From: Bacteroidota bacterium | Lineage (GTDB): Bacteria; Bacteroidota; Ignavibacteria; Ignavibacteriales; Ignavibacteriaceae | Assembly (NCBI GenBank): GCA_020161395.1 | Contig: JAIUOE010000001.1 | Coordinates: 372,001-436,000 of the forward strand | Length of the DNA stretch: 64,000 bases | Reading direction: 5' to 3' | In this document: one piece after another, positions 34,873 to 42,485 of the stretch | How positions within the stretch are numbered: position 1 is the first letter of the stretch | Layout of the letters: every line of letters begins with the position of its first letter | Position numbers and translations under genes: made by a program | The notes under the pieces: model-generated | Database searches by the model: none | What the model saw: the letters and a program-made list of their open reading frames with translations, nothing else | Told to the model about the DNA's origin: nothing

Positions 34873-36735
34873 TTATTTGAGCAGGGTGAATTTCTTTGTT
34901 GCCTTAAAGCTGCCGGCTTCGATCTTGTAGAGATAAACACCGCTGGCGAGTTTTGAAGCATCGAATGAAACATTGTATGTTCCGCTCTGATGGAATCCGT
35001 TAACAATCGTTCCAACTTCTTTACCAAGTATGTTGTATACTTTTATCGAAACAACACCTGCTTCAGGAATTGTATAGCGAATGGTAGTTGTCGGGTTGAA
35101 CGGGTTCGGGAAGTTTTGTGCAAGGTGGTAGCCAGTAACTGCAGAACCGTCGGTGACATCAGACGGAGTATCATTCATCAGTCTGACATTTACAAACGGA
35201 TTGTAATTATTTGCACCAACTGTTGCAACTGCAGTAACAGCATTCATGAAATCAGGTCTGTCCGGTACGACAGTGTACTGACCCGGTAAAACGCCGTCGA
35301 GAACGAAGTTGCCGTTTTTATCGGTCATGGCGAAAGCCACAACTTCATTGTCGGAATCGATTGCATAAACAAACGATTCTGAAGCAGCTTCGGTCAATCC
35401 TGCCATCACCTTACCCGATATCCAAGCAAAACCACTGTCGGGTCTTGCACGAACCGTAAAGTTGATATTCGAAATGAGAGTTGTTTCGTCAACAACTACC
35501 GAATCAGCCTGACTTCTTCTGTAAGCCTGAGCTCCGTCATATCTGAAGTAGGTTGGTTTATAGTTGCCTTGTGGTTTTACAAAAAGAATATACTCACCGG
35601 GGACGAGATTTGCGAATGCATAACTACCGAGTGAATCGGTATGCACTGCATAATGCTTCTGTCCGAAGAGATTCCCTTCAACTCTGTAAGCGGAAACATA
35701 TCCCGGTACAGGAGTACCGACTGTATCCACAACGGTTCCGCTGATGCCATTTGCATAGACAGGAAGAGGATCCATTACGAAATCGATGCCGGTAACATTT
35801 CCGCTGATTCCGATTTTATCCGCTTCAGTTATGACTCTTTTATTGTTGTAGAACTCGGGGAAATAGGCAAATCCGGGAGCCTTTGCATAAACAATAACGG
35901 TGTCATTTTCTTTAACAGGCACGGAGTAGTTGCCAAGACTGTCGGTGTGGGTTCTTTTCACCATGTAATGATAGTTGTTCAACCTCACTTTGTAAACATA
36001 AATCTCAGCCCTCTGAGCAGCACCCTGATCGTTGGTAACTGTACCGGTGAGGGTATATGTTGCCGGCGGAACGAAGGTTGCAAGATCAATGGCGAGATTA
36101 ACGGAATCGCCCTCTGCCAGTACCACAGGTGTTGCATTTGCAAAAGAGGTAACATTGTCATAATATTCAGAGATATAGCCCGGCTTCGTGGTCTGTACAA
36201 AATATGTGCCGGTTAAGACGGTTAATGAGAATGTTCCATCTGTTTTGGTTTTTGCTGAACGCATGTAATTGGATGTTTGTGAAAACACCTTTACAAATGC
36301 ATCTTTCAAAGGAGCACCTGTTGCATTAAGAACAGTTCCTGTGATTTTAGCATAAGCCGGTGGAGGTGGCGGTGGTGCCAGAGTGATTTCTACTGTGTTT
36401 GAAGGATCACTTGTTGCTGCATTTGTATAAGCCACAACGAAATACTGATATGTAGCTCCGGGGAGTACCCGTGTGTCACTAAACCTTTTATCCCAAAGGT
36501 TGGAAGCGATAACTACAAAATTAGTACTGTCCGCATGTTTCTTGAATACTTTAAAACGGACATAGTTGCCGGGTGTTGGGGGTGCATATTTCCAGACAAG
36601 ACTTACGAACTTGCCATGATGACTTGCGCCACCCTCGGTTGCCTTTAAACTATCCGGTGGTGCCAGTTGCGAGAACACCGGAATTGTCGCGAACACAAAT
36701 ACTGCAAGCATGAAAGTTGCAAGTTTTTGACGCAT
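34873..36735 (-). CDS. T9SS-sorted surface protein with carboxypeptidase-regulatory-like repeats
   Basis: I start at ATG 36735, with AAGGAG four bases upstream, rather than the upstream in-frame start at 36792, giving 620 residues. A signal peptide (LATFMLAVFVFATIPVFS) is followed by a fibronectin-III-like domain (SLVWKYAPPTPGNYVRF). Four carboxypeptidase-regulatory-like repeats follow, each of the form GTVxNxxGAPxxxAxVxV...G.Y.L (ITGTVLNATGAPLKDA, LTGTVTNDQGAAQRAE, ISGTVVDTVGTPVPGY, ISGKVMAGLTEAAS). The end is a T9SS sorting domain with NFPNPFNPTTTIRYTI and a final KKFTLLK. It should be displayed on the cell surface, perhaps as an adhesin or stalk. No catalytic residues are apparent. Confidence 0.88.
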   Translation of the reverse strand: MRQKLATFMLAVFVFATIPVFSQLAPPDSLKATEGGASHHGKFVSLVWKYAPPTPGNYVRFKVFKKHADSTNFVVIASNLWDKRFSDTRVLPGATYQYFVVAYTNAATSDPSNTVEITLAPPPPPPAYAKITGTVLNATGAPLKDAFVKVFSQTSNYMRSAKTKTDGTFSLTVLTGTYFVQTTKPGYISEYYDNVTSFANATPVVLAEGDSVNLAIDLATFVPPATYTLTGTVTNDQGAAQRAEIYVYKVRLNNYHYMVKRTHTDSLGNYSVPVKENDTVIVYAKAPGFAYFPEFYNNKRVITEADKIGISGNVTGIDFVMDPLPVYANGISGTVVDTVGTPVPGYVSAYRVEGNLFGQKHYAVHTDSLGSYAFANLVPGEYILFVKPQGNYKPTYFRYDGAQAYRRSQADSVVVDETTLISNINFTVRARPDSGFAWISGKVMAGLTEAASESFVYAIDSDNEVVAFAMTDKNGNFVLDGVLPGQYTVVPDRPDFMNAVTAVATVGANNYNPFVNVRLMNDTPSDVTDGSAVTGYHLAQNFPNPFNPTTTIRYTIPEAGVVSIKVYNILGKEVGTIVNGFHQSGTYNVSFDASKLASGVYLYKIEAGSFKATKKFTLLK

Positions 36736-37073
36736 AAGACTCCTTATAAGTTGGTTAAAAAAAATAAACTGCCAATCCTTAAACTTGGACATCTTAAACC
36801 GGACAAGGGTTTAAAAAATTATCAAACTTTTTTGGGGAGGTAAAATTACACATTTATTTCTTTTTTTGCCGTGATTCAGCAGAAAAACCTTTCTTAAATC
36901 TGCTTCAATCTCCCCTTTTTTCGATAAAATGCCCTTTTTTGTCGGTGAATTTACCATTATTATATTCACTTTTCCCGATCATACTGAAAATGCTGACTTC
37001 TAAAGGTTAATTTCATATTTTTGCCATTGGCTTTAGCCTTATTTTTTCTTTTTTTAATCAATCAGAGACTGAA
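36736..37073. other. 338-base divergent intergenic region
   Basis: AT-rich spacer between two divergent genes. It holds the RBS for the minus-strand gene (AAGGAG) and a TATTTTTG element at 37016-37023 for the plus-strand gene. I see no ORF or clear -7 element for the minus-strand gene. Confidence 0.6.
37016..37023 (+). promoter_or_regulatory. Candidate -7 promoter element (TATTTTTG) for the Yip1-DUF2721-aat operon
   Basis: Exact TAnnTTTG match 50 bases before ATG 37074, with TGCTGAC about 20 bases upstream as a weak -33 candidate. Confidence 0.42.
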
Positions 37074-37868
37074 ATGGAAAACGAATTTGAACGGGAAGAC
37101 GAATTTCAACCCGAAGAACTTTCTTTTGGCGACAAAATAACAGGCGTAATAACAAGCCCTGCTTCAACTTTTGAGTCGATCGCAAAATTTGAAATAAAAA
37201 CATCCGACTGGCTTGTCCCCTTGTTAATCCTGCTCGCAGGAGCCGTACTCTTCACCATACTGAAATTTACTGATCCTCAGGTAAAGGCTGATCTGTGGGC
37301 GAAGCAGAAGGCACAAACTCTTGAACAACTTAAAAAAGAAAACAAGAGTGCGGATGAAATAAGGAAAATGGATGAACTCATGGAACAGCAAAAGAACATG
37401 ATGAGCGGACCGCTTGGTTATGTCTTCATGGGAATACCGATTTTTATCGGTGGTTTCATTATGTTTTTTATTGCTGCCGCGATCTACCTGGCACTCGCAA
37501 AACTGATCCTTCATTCACCCATTAATTACAAAGGGATGATGGTGGCATACTCTCTGCCGGCTTTAATACCTCTTGCGGGAATGGTGATCACGACAATTCT
37601 TACACTCCTTCTCTCGACCATGTATGCAGATACCTCCCTTGCTACATTTCTCGGTATTGAGAAAGGACCCGAAAAAAGCTTCCTGGCGATACTCGATCCA
37701 TTCAAGCTTTTCAGTTGCTATCTCACGGGAATTGGAATGGCAAAGCTCTCCAATTCGCAAGAGACAAACAAATATGTGATTTTTTCAATCGGGGTACTTG
37801 TTGCTTTCTATCTGATTCTTGGTTCATTAAGCATGGCTTTCCCAGGATTGCAAAGTTTCGGGTTGTGA
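37074..37868 (+). CDS. Yip1-domain membrane protein
   Basis: The 264-residue protein has an acidic amino end (MENEFEREDEFQPEEL), then GDKITGVITSPASTFESIAKFE, the typical opening of bacterial Yip1-family proteins. Five hydrophobic helices follow (WLVPLLILLAGAVLF, GYVFMGIPIFIGGFIMFF, and others). A Lys/Glu coiled segment (about 65-110) sits between the first two helices. The molecular role of bacterial Yip1 proteins is not established. The next gene starts one base after its stop. Confidence 0.82.
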   Translation: MENEFEREDEFQPEELSFGDKITGVITSPASTFESIAKFEIKTSDWLVPLLILLAGAVLFTILKFTDPQVKADLWAKQKAQTLEQLKKENKSADEIRKMDELMEQQKNMMSGPLGYVFMGIPIFIGGFIMFFIAAAIYLALAKLILHSPINYKGMMVAYSLPALIPLAGMVITTILTLLLSTMYADTSLATFLGIEKGPEKSFLAILDPFKLFSCYLTGIGMAKLSNSQETNKYVIFSIGVLVAFYLILGSLSMAFPGLQSFGL

Positions 37869-37869
37869 C

Positions 37870-38349
37870 ATGGAACAGGTGGCTTCACTTATCCAGGCGA
37901 TGCTGGCACCGGGAATCATGATTTCCGCCTGCGGTTTGCTTATCCTCGGTATGAACAACAAATATTCGCTCGTGGTCAACAGGATCAGAGCGCTAAATGA
38001 AGAAAAGAGGAGATACGCAAAAGCGGCAGACACGAAGGAATTCGAGTATTTTGATGAGATTCGACTGAAAAGCATTTCGGTGCAACTCAACTCACTCATT
38101 ATCCGGCTATCACTCGTAAAAAATGCCGTGGTATGCTATTCAGTCGGAGTGGGTTGCTTTGTAATCACTTCGATCTGGATCGGAATCGGTATGGTTGTCA
38201 CCAAAACAGAACTGCTGAATTTCGGTATTATCTCGATAGTTTTCTTTGTTCTCGGGATGACCATTGTGCTTGCTGGAATTACCTTCGCTGCCAGAGAATC
38301 GATTAAAGGATATGAAATAGTCAGTTTTGAATTGAAGGCGGACGAATAA
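37870..38349 (+). CDS. DUF2721 membrane protein
   Basis: The 159-residue protein matches DUF2721: IQAMLAPGIMISACGLLILGMNNKYS in the first helix, then VNRIRALNEEKR, a charged cytoplasmic segment and two further helices (VVCYSVGVGCFVITSIWIGIG, IISIVFFVLGMTIVLAGI). The function of this family is unknown. It is translated directly after the Yip1 gene and four bases before aat, so all three are one operon. Confidence 0.85.
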   Translation: MEQVASLIQAMLAPGIMISACGLLILGMNNKYSLVVNRIRALNEEKRRYAKAADTKEFEYFDEIRLKSISVQLNSLIIRLSLVKNAVVCYSVGVGCFVITSIWIGIGMVVTKTELLNFGIISIVFFVLGMTIVLAGITFAARESIKGYEIVSFELKADE

Positions 38350-38353
38350 ACGG

Positions 38354-38944
38354 ATGACAGAGGAAGAATACCTTTCCCCGGAGAATATGATCAGGCTTTA
38401 TTCGATGGGGGCTTTTCCCATGGCAGAAAGCAAGGACTCTCCGGAGGTAAACTGGTATATTCCGAAATCGAGAGCGATAATTCCTCTGGATAACTTCAAC
38501 ATACCAAGATCGCTGAAAAAAACAGTTAGAACGGGAACATTTGAGATCAGGATCAACGATGATTTCGACCGGGTTATCGACGGCTGTGCCGACAGGGAAG
38601 AAACCTGGATAAACGCTCCGTTAAAAGACGCATACAGAAATCTTTTCGAGATGGGCTATCTCTATACTTACGAGGTGTTTCAGTCTGATGACCTGCTCGG
38701 AGGCCTTTACGGCATCTGCCTTGGGGGTGCTTTTTTTGGTGAGTCGATGTTTACAAAGAAAAGTCAGGGCTCGAAAATAGCCCTGACTTTTCTAATAAAC
38801 CGTTTGATCAAAAGGGGTTTTGTTCTGCTGGATGTGCAACTGATGAATCCGCATCTGAAAATGTTCGGGGCTGTAGAGGTACCTGAAGATGACTATAACC
38901 ACCTCCTTCACAAGGCACTCGCGACCCGTACCGGATTTCTTTAG
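38354..38944 (+). CDS. aat: Leucyl/phenylalanyl-tRNA-protein transferase
   Basis: The 196-residue enzyme adds Leu or Phe from aminoacyl-tRNA to N-terminal Arg or Lys of proteins, marking them for ClpAP degradation. It shows the family motifs LYSMGAFPMAE, WYIPKSRAIIPL, ETWINAPLKDAY, GGLYGICLGGAFFGESMFT and LLDVQLMNPHLKMFGA. It is shorter than the E. coli enzyme (about 234), lacking part of the N-terminal domain. Its stop overlaps the convergent Trm112-like gene by four bases. Confidence 0.93.
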   Translation: MTEEEYLSPENMIRLYSMGAFPMAESKDSPEVNWYIPKSRAIIPLDNFNIPRSLKKTVRTGTFEIRINDDFDRVIDGCADREETWINAPLKDAYRNLFEMGYLYTYEVFQSDDLLGGLYGICLGGAFFGESMFTKKSQGSKIALTFLINRLIKRGFVLLDVQLMNPHLKMFGAVEVPEDDYNHLLHKALATRTGFL

Positions 38945-39159
38945 TCTGCGGTTATCCTGCCGTGTTTTTTCATAATCCTTTCCCACTCCTCCACTTCAAG
39001 CACTTCCGACTCGTCAATCAGCATAACGGGGATGTCGTTCTCTATTCTGTACCTGCGACGGGTATTTTTATCGGTTGAAACCAGAAAGTCACCCTCGAGA
39101 ACGAGGTCGGCTTTTGTTTCGGGACAGCACATAATACTTAACAGTTCTTCTGAAATCAT
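38941..39159 (-). CDS. Trm112-like small zinc-finger-type protein
   Basis: The 72-residue protein has the Trm112/YcaR layout: LLSIMCCPETKADLVLEGDFLVSTDKN, RRYRIENDIPVMLIDE. Only the CCPE motif carries Cys; a second Cys pair for zinc is missing, as in many bacterial members. Family members activate methyltransferases or have unclear roles. The start overlaps the stop of the upstream lipoprotein gene by four bases. Confidence 0.82.
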   Translation of the reverse strand: MISEELLSIMCCPETKADLVLEGDFLVSTDKNTRRRYRIENDIPVMLIDESEVLEVEEWERIMKKHGRITAD

Positions 39160-39482
39160 TTTATTTCCTTGTATTCCTTTAATCTGCCTAACGATTCCGC
39201 CCAGTAAAAGAGTTCCGTTGCGGCTTCCCGTTCAAGTTTTGTAACTTCCGGATTTGTAAGAGCGGTTACAAGCTTCTCAATCATGAGTTTGTAATGCTCT
39301 CTGAAATTCTCCTTTAAAAACAGGCCGTCTTCAATTTTGTTTTGTGAATATGCAAAAGCAAAAGCTTCCGTGAAGGAATTGTAGTCCTTCACATCACCCG
39401 GACGGGTCTGTGGAACTGAAGCACATCCAGCTAAAAAGAGAATGAGTAAAACTGATATGACGGTTTGGTGTCGGCGGTTCAT
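39156..39482 (-). CDS. Small lipoprotein of unknown function
   Basis: The 108-residue protein has a lipoprotein signal peptide with lipobox FLAGCAS. The mature part is helical and charged (NSFTEAFAFAYSQNKIEDGLFLKENFREHY). No known domain is visible. It is coupled to the Trm112-like gene and preceded by a TAATTTTG element on its strand (39510-39503), 20 bases before the ATG. Confidence 0.75.
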   Translation of the reverse strand: MNRRHQTVISVLLILFLAGCASVPQTRPGDVKDYNSFTEAFAFAYSQNKIEDGLFLKENFREHYKLMIEKLVTALTNPEVTKLEREAATELFYWAESLGRLKEYKEIK

Positions 39483-39502
39483 AACCTTAAATAATTAATA
39501 TT

Positions 39503-39510
39503 CAAAATTA
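39503..39510 (-). promoter_or_regulatory. Candidate -7 promoter element (TAATTTTG) for the lipoprotein-Trm112 pair
   Basis: Minus-strand match to TAnnTTTG, 20 bases before the ATG at 39482. The leader would be very short. Confidence 0.4.
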
Positions 39511-39534
39511 GAGAACCGCCGTCAATTATAAAAA

Positions 39535-40380
39535 TCAGAAAATCCAGGTGAGAGTTACTCTGTATGCATCAGAGAAGAAGGGGGCTTCTGTATCGAAGGG
39601 CCAGTTCATCTTCTCTTGTCTGAGCTCATATGCACCGTATGAGAGTGCATTTTTCAAAAGAAAATAAACTATTGGGGTGGCTCCGGGAGAAGACTTGTGT
39701 ATTCTTGCCACAAATTCATCAATCAAACCGTGTCCTATCTCTTCGATAATGGAACTGCCTGCCCAGTACCAGAACATGGTTCTCGGATAAACAATCGATC
39801 TCTGCCAGCCGGCTCCAAGCTCCAAAGTCTCGTTGACTCTAAACTTTAGACCGCCTTCAAATCTGTTCCCAAATCTTATAGCTTCATTATAGAGGTCCAT
39901 TGTTTCCCGGGCTTTCCCGGTAATATTAAAAGTGTCGACTGTCATATACGACCACTGCATGCCGCGGGAGTTATATGGAATTATCTTAAGACTTCCCGCA
40001 TCGTATGCAATTCCCGATGATGCATCAAATCCGAACTTCCAGGCGGTAGTCTGTATTTTGCTTCCATCTGTCGAGCTACCGATATTGTAGGCATGTTTTC
40101 CGAAAAATAATCCGGATTGTTTTTCAAAAGGGGCTCTCCATGGATTGGATGTAGTGCTTGAATAACCGAGCTTTGCCTCTATCGAGCCGGTATTTGCAAT
40201 CGACCCGGGTAATCCGAAGTATGTGTTCTCTGCCATTCCGTATGACAGGGAGATGTATGGCTTTTTATGACTCCAGCCAAAATCAAATGTCCAGTCGTCA
40301 AATTCCCACCAGTCGTCATTTTGGGCAAAAGCCATGGAACTTGTTAAAACTGTAAAAAGAAGTACTAATCTGTATTTCAT
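39535..40380 (-). CDS. Outer-membrane beta-barrel-like protein, 281 residues
   Basis: A signal peptide (MKYRLVLLFTVLTSSMAFA) precedes a Trp/Asp-rich stretch (DDWWEFDDWTFDFGWS) and barrel-like strands (AKLGYSSTTSNPW, FGFDASSGIAYD, EGGLKFRVNETLELGAGWQ), ending in VTLTWIF. The terminal Phe and alternating pattern fit an outer-membrane barrel. I do not recognise a family. Two TAnnTTTG matches lie upstream on its strand. Confidence 0.72.
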   Translation of the reverse strand: MKYRLVLLFTVLTSSMAFAQNDDWWEFDDWTFDFGWSHKKPYISLSYGMAENTYFGLPGSIANTGSIEAKLGYSSTTSNPWRAPFEKQSGLFFGKHAYNIGSSTDGSKIQTTAWKFGFDASSGIAYDAGSLKIIPYNSRGMQWSYMTVDTFNITGKARETMDLYNEAIRFGNRFEGGLKFRVNETLELGAGWQRSIVYPRTMFWYWAGSSIIEEIGHGLIDEFVARIHKSSPGATPIVYFLLKNALSYGAYELRQEKMNWPFDTEAPFFSDAYRVTLTWIF

Positions 40381-40413
40381 TGTTGTTATTCTCCAAATTT
40401 AAAATCTGCACTG

Positions 40414-40421
40414 CAAAATTA
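40414..40421 (-). promoter_or_regulatory. Candidate -7 promoter element (TAATTTTG) for the 39535-40380 gene
   Basis: Minus-strand TAATTTTG, 33 bases before the ATG. A second match (TAAATTTG) lies at 40401-40394, only 13 bases before the start, and is less likely. Confidence 0.4.
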
Positions 40422-40516
40422 TCAATATTAAGTGGTTAATTCGAAATATTGTGATGCCCGATTTTATTTTTTGACAAGCGGTAGTTATTATTGCCTGACA
40501 TTTTTTGAGGAGTTTT

Positions 40517-41326
40517 ATGAAGCATGTAAGTTTTCTTCTTTTGGCTGTTTTGGTGTTGCCGGCATACCCCCAGTCTGTTTTTCACCAGGTGATGAAAACA
40601 GAACTCGCCTTTTCCGCACTTAGTGTGAAATCCGGTATAAAAACATCATTTCTTGCATTTCTTTCCGATTCGTGCAAGATGTATGACGAAGATACGCTCG
40701 TTGATGGTAAACCCCTCTATGAAAAGAGAAGCGGTGAGGAGAAGAACACTCTGGTTTGGTATCCGGATCATATAATTGCCCCAGAAGACGGGGAGATTGC
40801 TTTTTCGACGGGTGTATATAACCTGAAAAGGAGAAGTGACAGTTCAGTCATTTCCAGCGGAAGGTTTTACACCGTCTGGAAAAAAGAAGGAACTGATTAC
40901 AAGGCAATATTTGACGGAGGCAATGAGACCGATGATAAATTTCAACCGTTCGATGAAAAAAATGTAAGGCACATTGCAGTTTCGCAAAAGGAAAAATCAA
41001 CTCCCGGTTTCGACGGCTTTTACAAAGACTTTATAAACCGCCTCTACGGAGGAAAACTCGATGGAAAAGATATTTCAGATGGTTTCGTTGGAATAATTAA
41101 CGGGAAAAGTCATAAGGAAGCAGAAGGGCTGCTAAATGCACTTAAAGAGTTTCGAAATGTCTCCAAAGTCAAGGAATTGAAAGATTTTTCTTCAAAATCA
41201 GGAAATCTTGCCGTCAAAGTGGGGAGCTTTGTATCGGTCAAATTTGCCAGACCGGTAATGTTTCTTGCGGTTTTTACGCTTCAAAAAAACGAATGGAAGC
41301 TTGATACAATTTCAATATCTCTCTGA
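40517..41326 (+). CDS. Secreted SnoaL/DUF4440-like protein
   Basis: I start at ATG 40517 (GAGGAG at 40507-40512) rather than TTG 40505, giving 269 residues. A signal peptide (HVSFLLLAVLVLPAYP) is followed by an NTF2-like pattern resembling DUF4440: ETLAF-type helix (KTELAFSALSVKSGIKTSFLA read in part), WYPDHIIAPEDGEIAFSTGVY and SGRFYTVWKKEGTDYKAIFDGG. The last third (residues 160-269) is unassigned. NTF2-like folds bind small molecules or act as enzymes. Which applies here is unknown. Confidence 0.72.
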   Translation: MKHVSFLLLAVLVLPAYPQSVFHQVMKTELAFSALSVKSGIKTSFLAFLSDSCKMYDEDTLVDGKPLYEKRSGEEKNTLVWYPDHIIAPEDGEIAFSTGVYNLKRRSDSSVISSGRFYTVWKKEGTDYKAIFDGGNETDDKFQPFDEKNVRHIAVSQKEKSTPGFDGFYKDFINRLYGGKLDGKDISDGFVGIINGKSHKEAEGLLNALKEFRNVSKVKELKDFSSKSGNLAVKVGSFVSVKFARPVMFLAVFTLQKNEWKLDTISISL

Positions 41327-41355
41327 TTTTTCCGTTTTTGAAACCCGCAATTTAA

Positions 41356-41393
41356 TTGAAGGATGACAGGGCGGTATTCCCGTCATCCTTCAA
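41356..41393. terminator. Long hairpin between convergent genes, possible bidirectional terminator
   Basis: TTGAAGGATGAC (41356-41367) pairs perfectly with GTCATCCTTCAA (41382-41393). Three more G-C pairs close the loop after one unpaired A. There is no strong T run on either side, so termination is likely but not certain. Confidence 0.55.
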
Positions 41394-41423
41394 CCTTCTA
41401 TTCAAACTGATTACCATGAAAGA

Positions 41424-42257
41424 CTACAAAGTTTTTGAGGTTCCGAGTTTATTGTTTTTATAGTCAAATTCCGAACCCATGGCACTGTGAGGAATGTAAT
41501 ACATCGCCAGAAGTACGATCAAAGCTACAATTCCCAGCCAGTAACGGGGTTTTTTAATACTGAAAACCCACGCTCCCAGCCAGAACAGGAAGGAAAAGAG
41601 CAGTTTGTTGTCGGTCAAATCCCATCCAAAGGGGATTCCCGACCAAAAGACTCCGAATGCATATTTTTGCACAACAGGACCCAGTATCAGCCCGCCGATG
41701 AAGAGAACCATCGTGGTAATCAGGGCAAATTTTGTAAATGACGGGTGCTTCAGATAAGCATAAAATCCCGTTATATTCGACATGAACATCCCGGCAAACA
41801 TAAAGAGAACATGAACCAGCACTATCCAAAGTGGCACATGCCCCTTGAAGCGGATTACAACTGTTTCATGCCCCGTGATATCCTGGGGTTCCTTCCCCTT
41901 TGTCTGCAGCACAATTGAATATTCAAGCTTTCCAGCAGGCGGTTGTTTAGGGAGGAATGCCAGAAGTGTCGTGTCTTTTCTTTCAAAATTTACTTCCTTG
42001 TACTCCTCATTCATATTGAATCTCCGGTAGAGAAGTTTCGCCGTGATTGAAGTATCGGAAACCGGGAGGATGACAGGGCAGTCGGTGTCATCTCCGTGAG
42101 AACGGGGAAGCTTTACCTTGTATTCCTGTCCCTCAAATGTGAAGGTAATTTTTTTATCGTAGGTTGGTCCCGTTACCCTTTGGTAGTAACCGGTAACCAG
42201 CATAAGAACTGCCGCAACCACCCACCAAATCCACAATTTTCTTTTTTTGTCTGTCAT
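41424..42257 (-). CDS. Polytopic membrane protein with extracytoplasmic domain, function unknown
   Basis: The 277-residue protein has one amino-terminal helix (LWIWWVVAAVLMLVTGYY). A soluble beta-rich segment follows (about residues 30-130, ITFTFEGQEYKVKLPRSHGDD and LLAFLPKQPPAGKLEYSIVLQTKG). Five or so helices make up the carboxyl half (WIVLVHVLFMFAGMFM, LITTMVLFIGGLILG, WLGIVALIVLLAMYYI). I do not recognise a family. The layout could suit a transporter-associated or sensory protein. A TATTTTTG element lies on its strand at 42345-42338. Confidence 0.72.
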   Translation of the reverse strand: MTDKKRKLWIWWVVAAVLMLVTGYYQRVTGPTYDKKITFTFEGQEYKVKLPRSHGDDTDCPVILPVSDTSITAKLLYRRFNMNEEYKEVNFERKDTTLLAFLPKQPPAGKLEYSIVLQTKGKEPQDITGHETVVIRFKGHVPLWIVLVHVLFMFAGMFMSNITGFYAYLKHPSFTKFALITTMVLFIGGLILGPVVQKYAFGVFWSGIPFGWDLTDNKLLFSFLFWLGAWVFSIKKPRYWLGIVALIVLLAMYYIPHSAMGSEFDYKNNKLGTSKTL

Positions 42258-42337
42258 ATTTCACAAATAGATAAAGTAAATATCAGTTTTGATTTTGATT
42301 TATACCTGTTCCTTAAAACCGGAACTGATTTCACTTG

Positions 42338-42345
42338 CAAAAATA
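42338..42345 (-). promoter_or_regulatory. Candidate -7 promoter element (TATTTTTG) for the 41424-42257 gene
   Basis: Minus-strand match to TAnnTTTG, 80 bases before the ATG. The rather long leader lowers confidence. Confidence 0.33.
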
Positions 42346-42485
42346 AGCAATTAACGAGGTATAAGGGCTTTTTTGCGGCTTTTATTTTCAACAAATCGCG
42401 CCATACCATTCAAATCAGATGCGTAATCACACCATAATATCCAAATATTTTCATAATTTAAGCAACCACTTCAGAAAGAATAATT

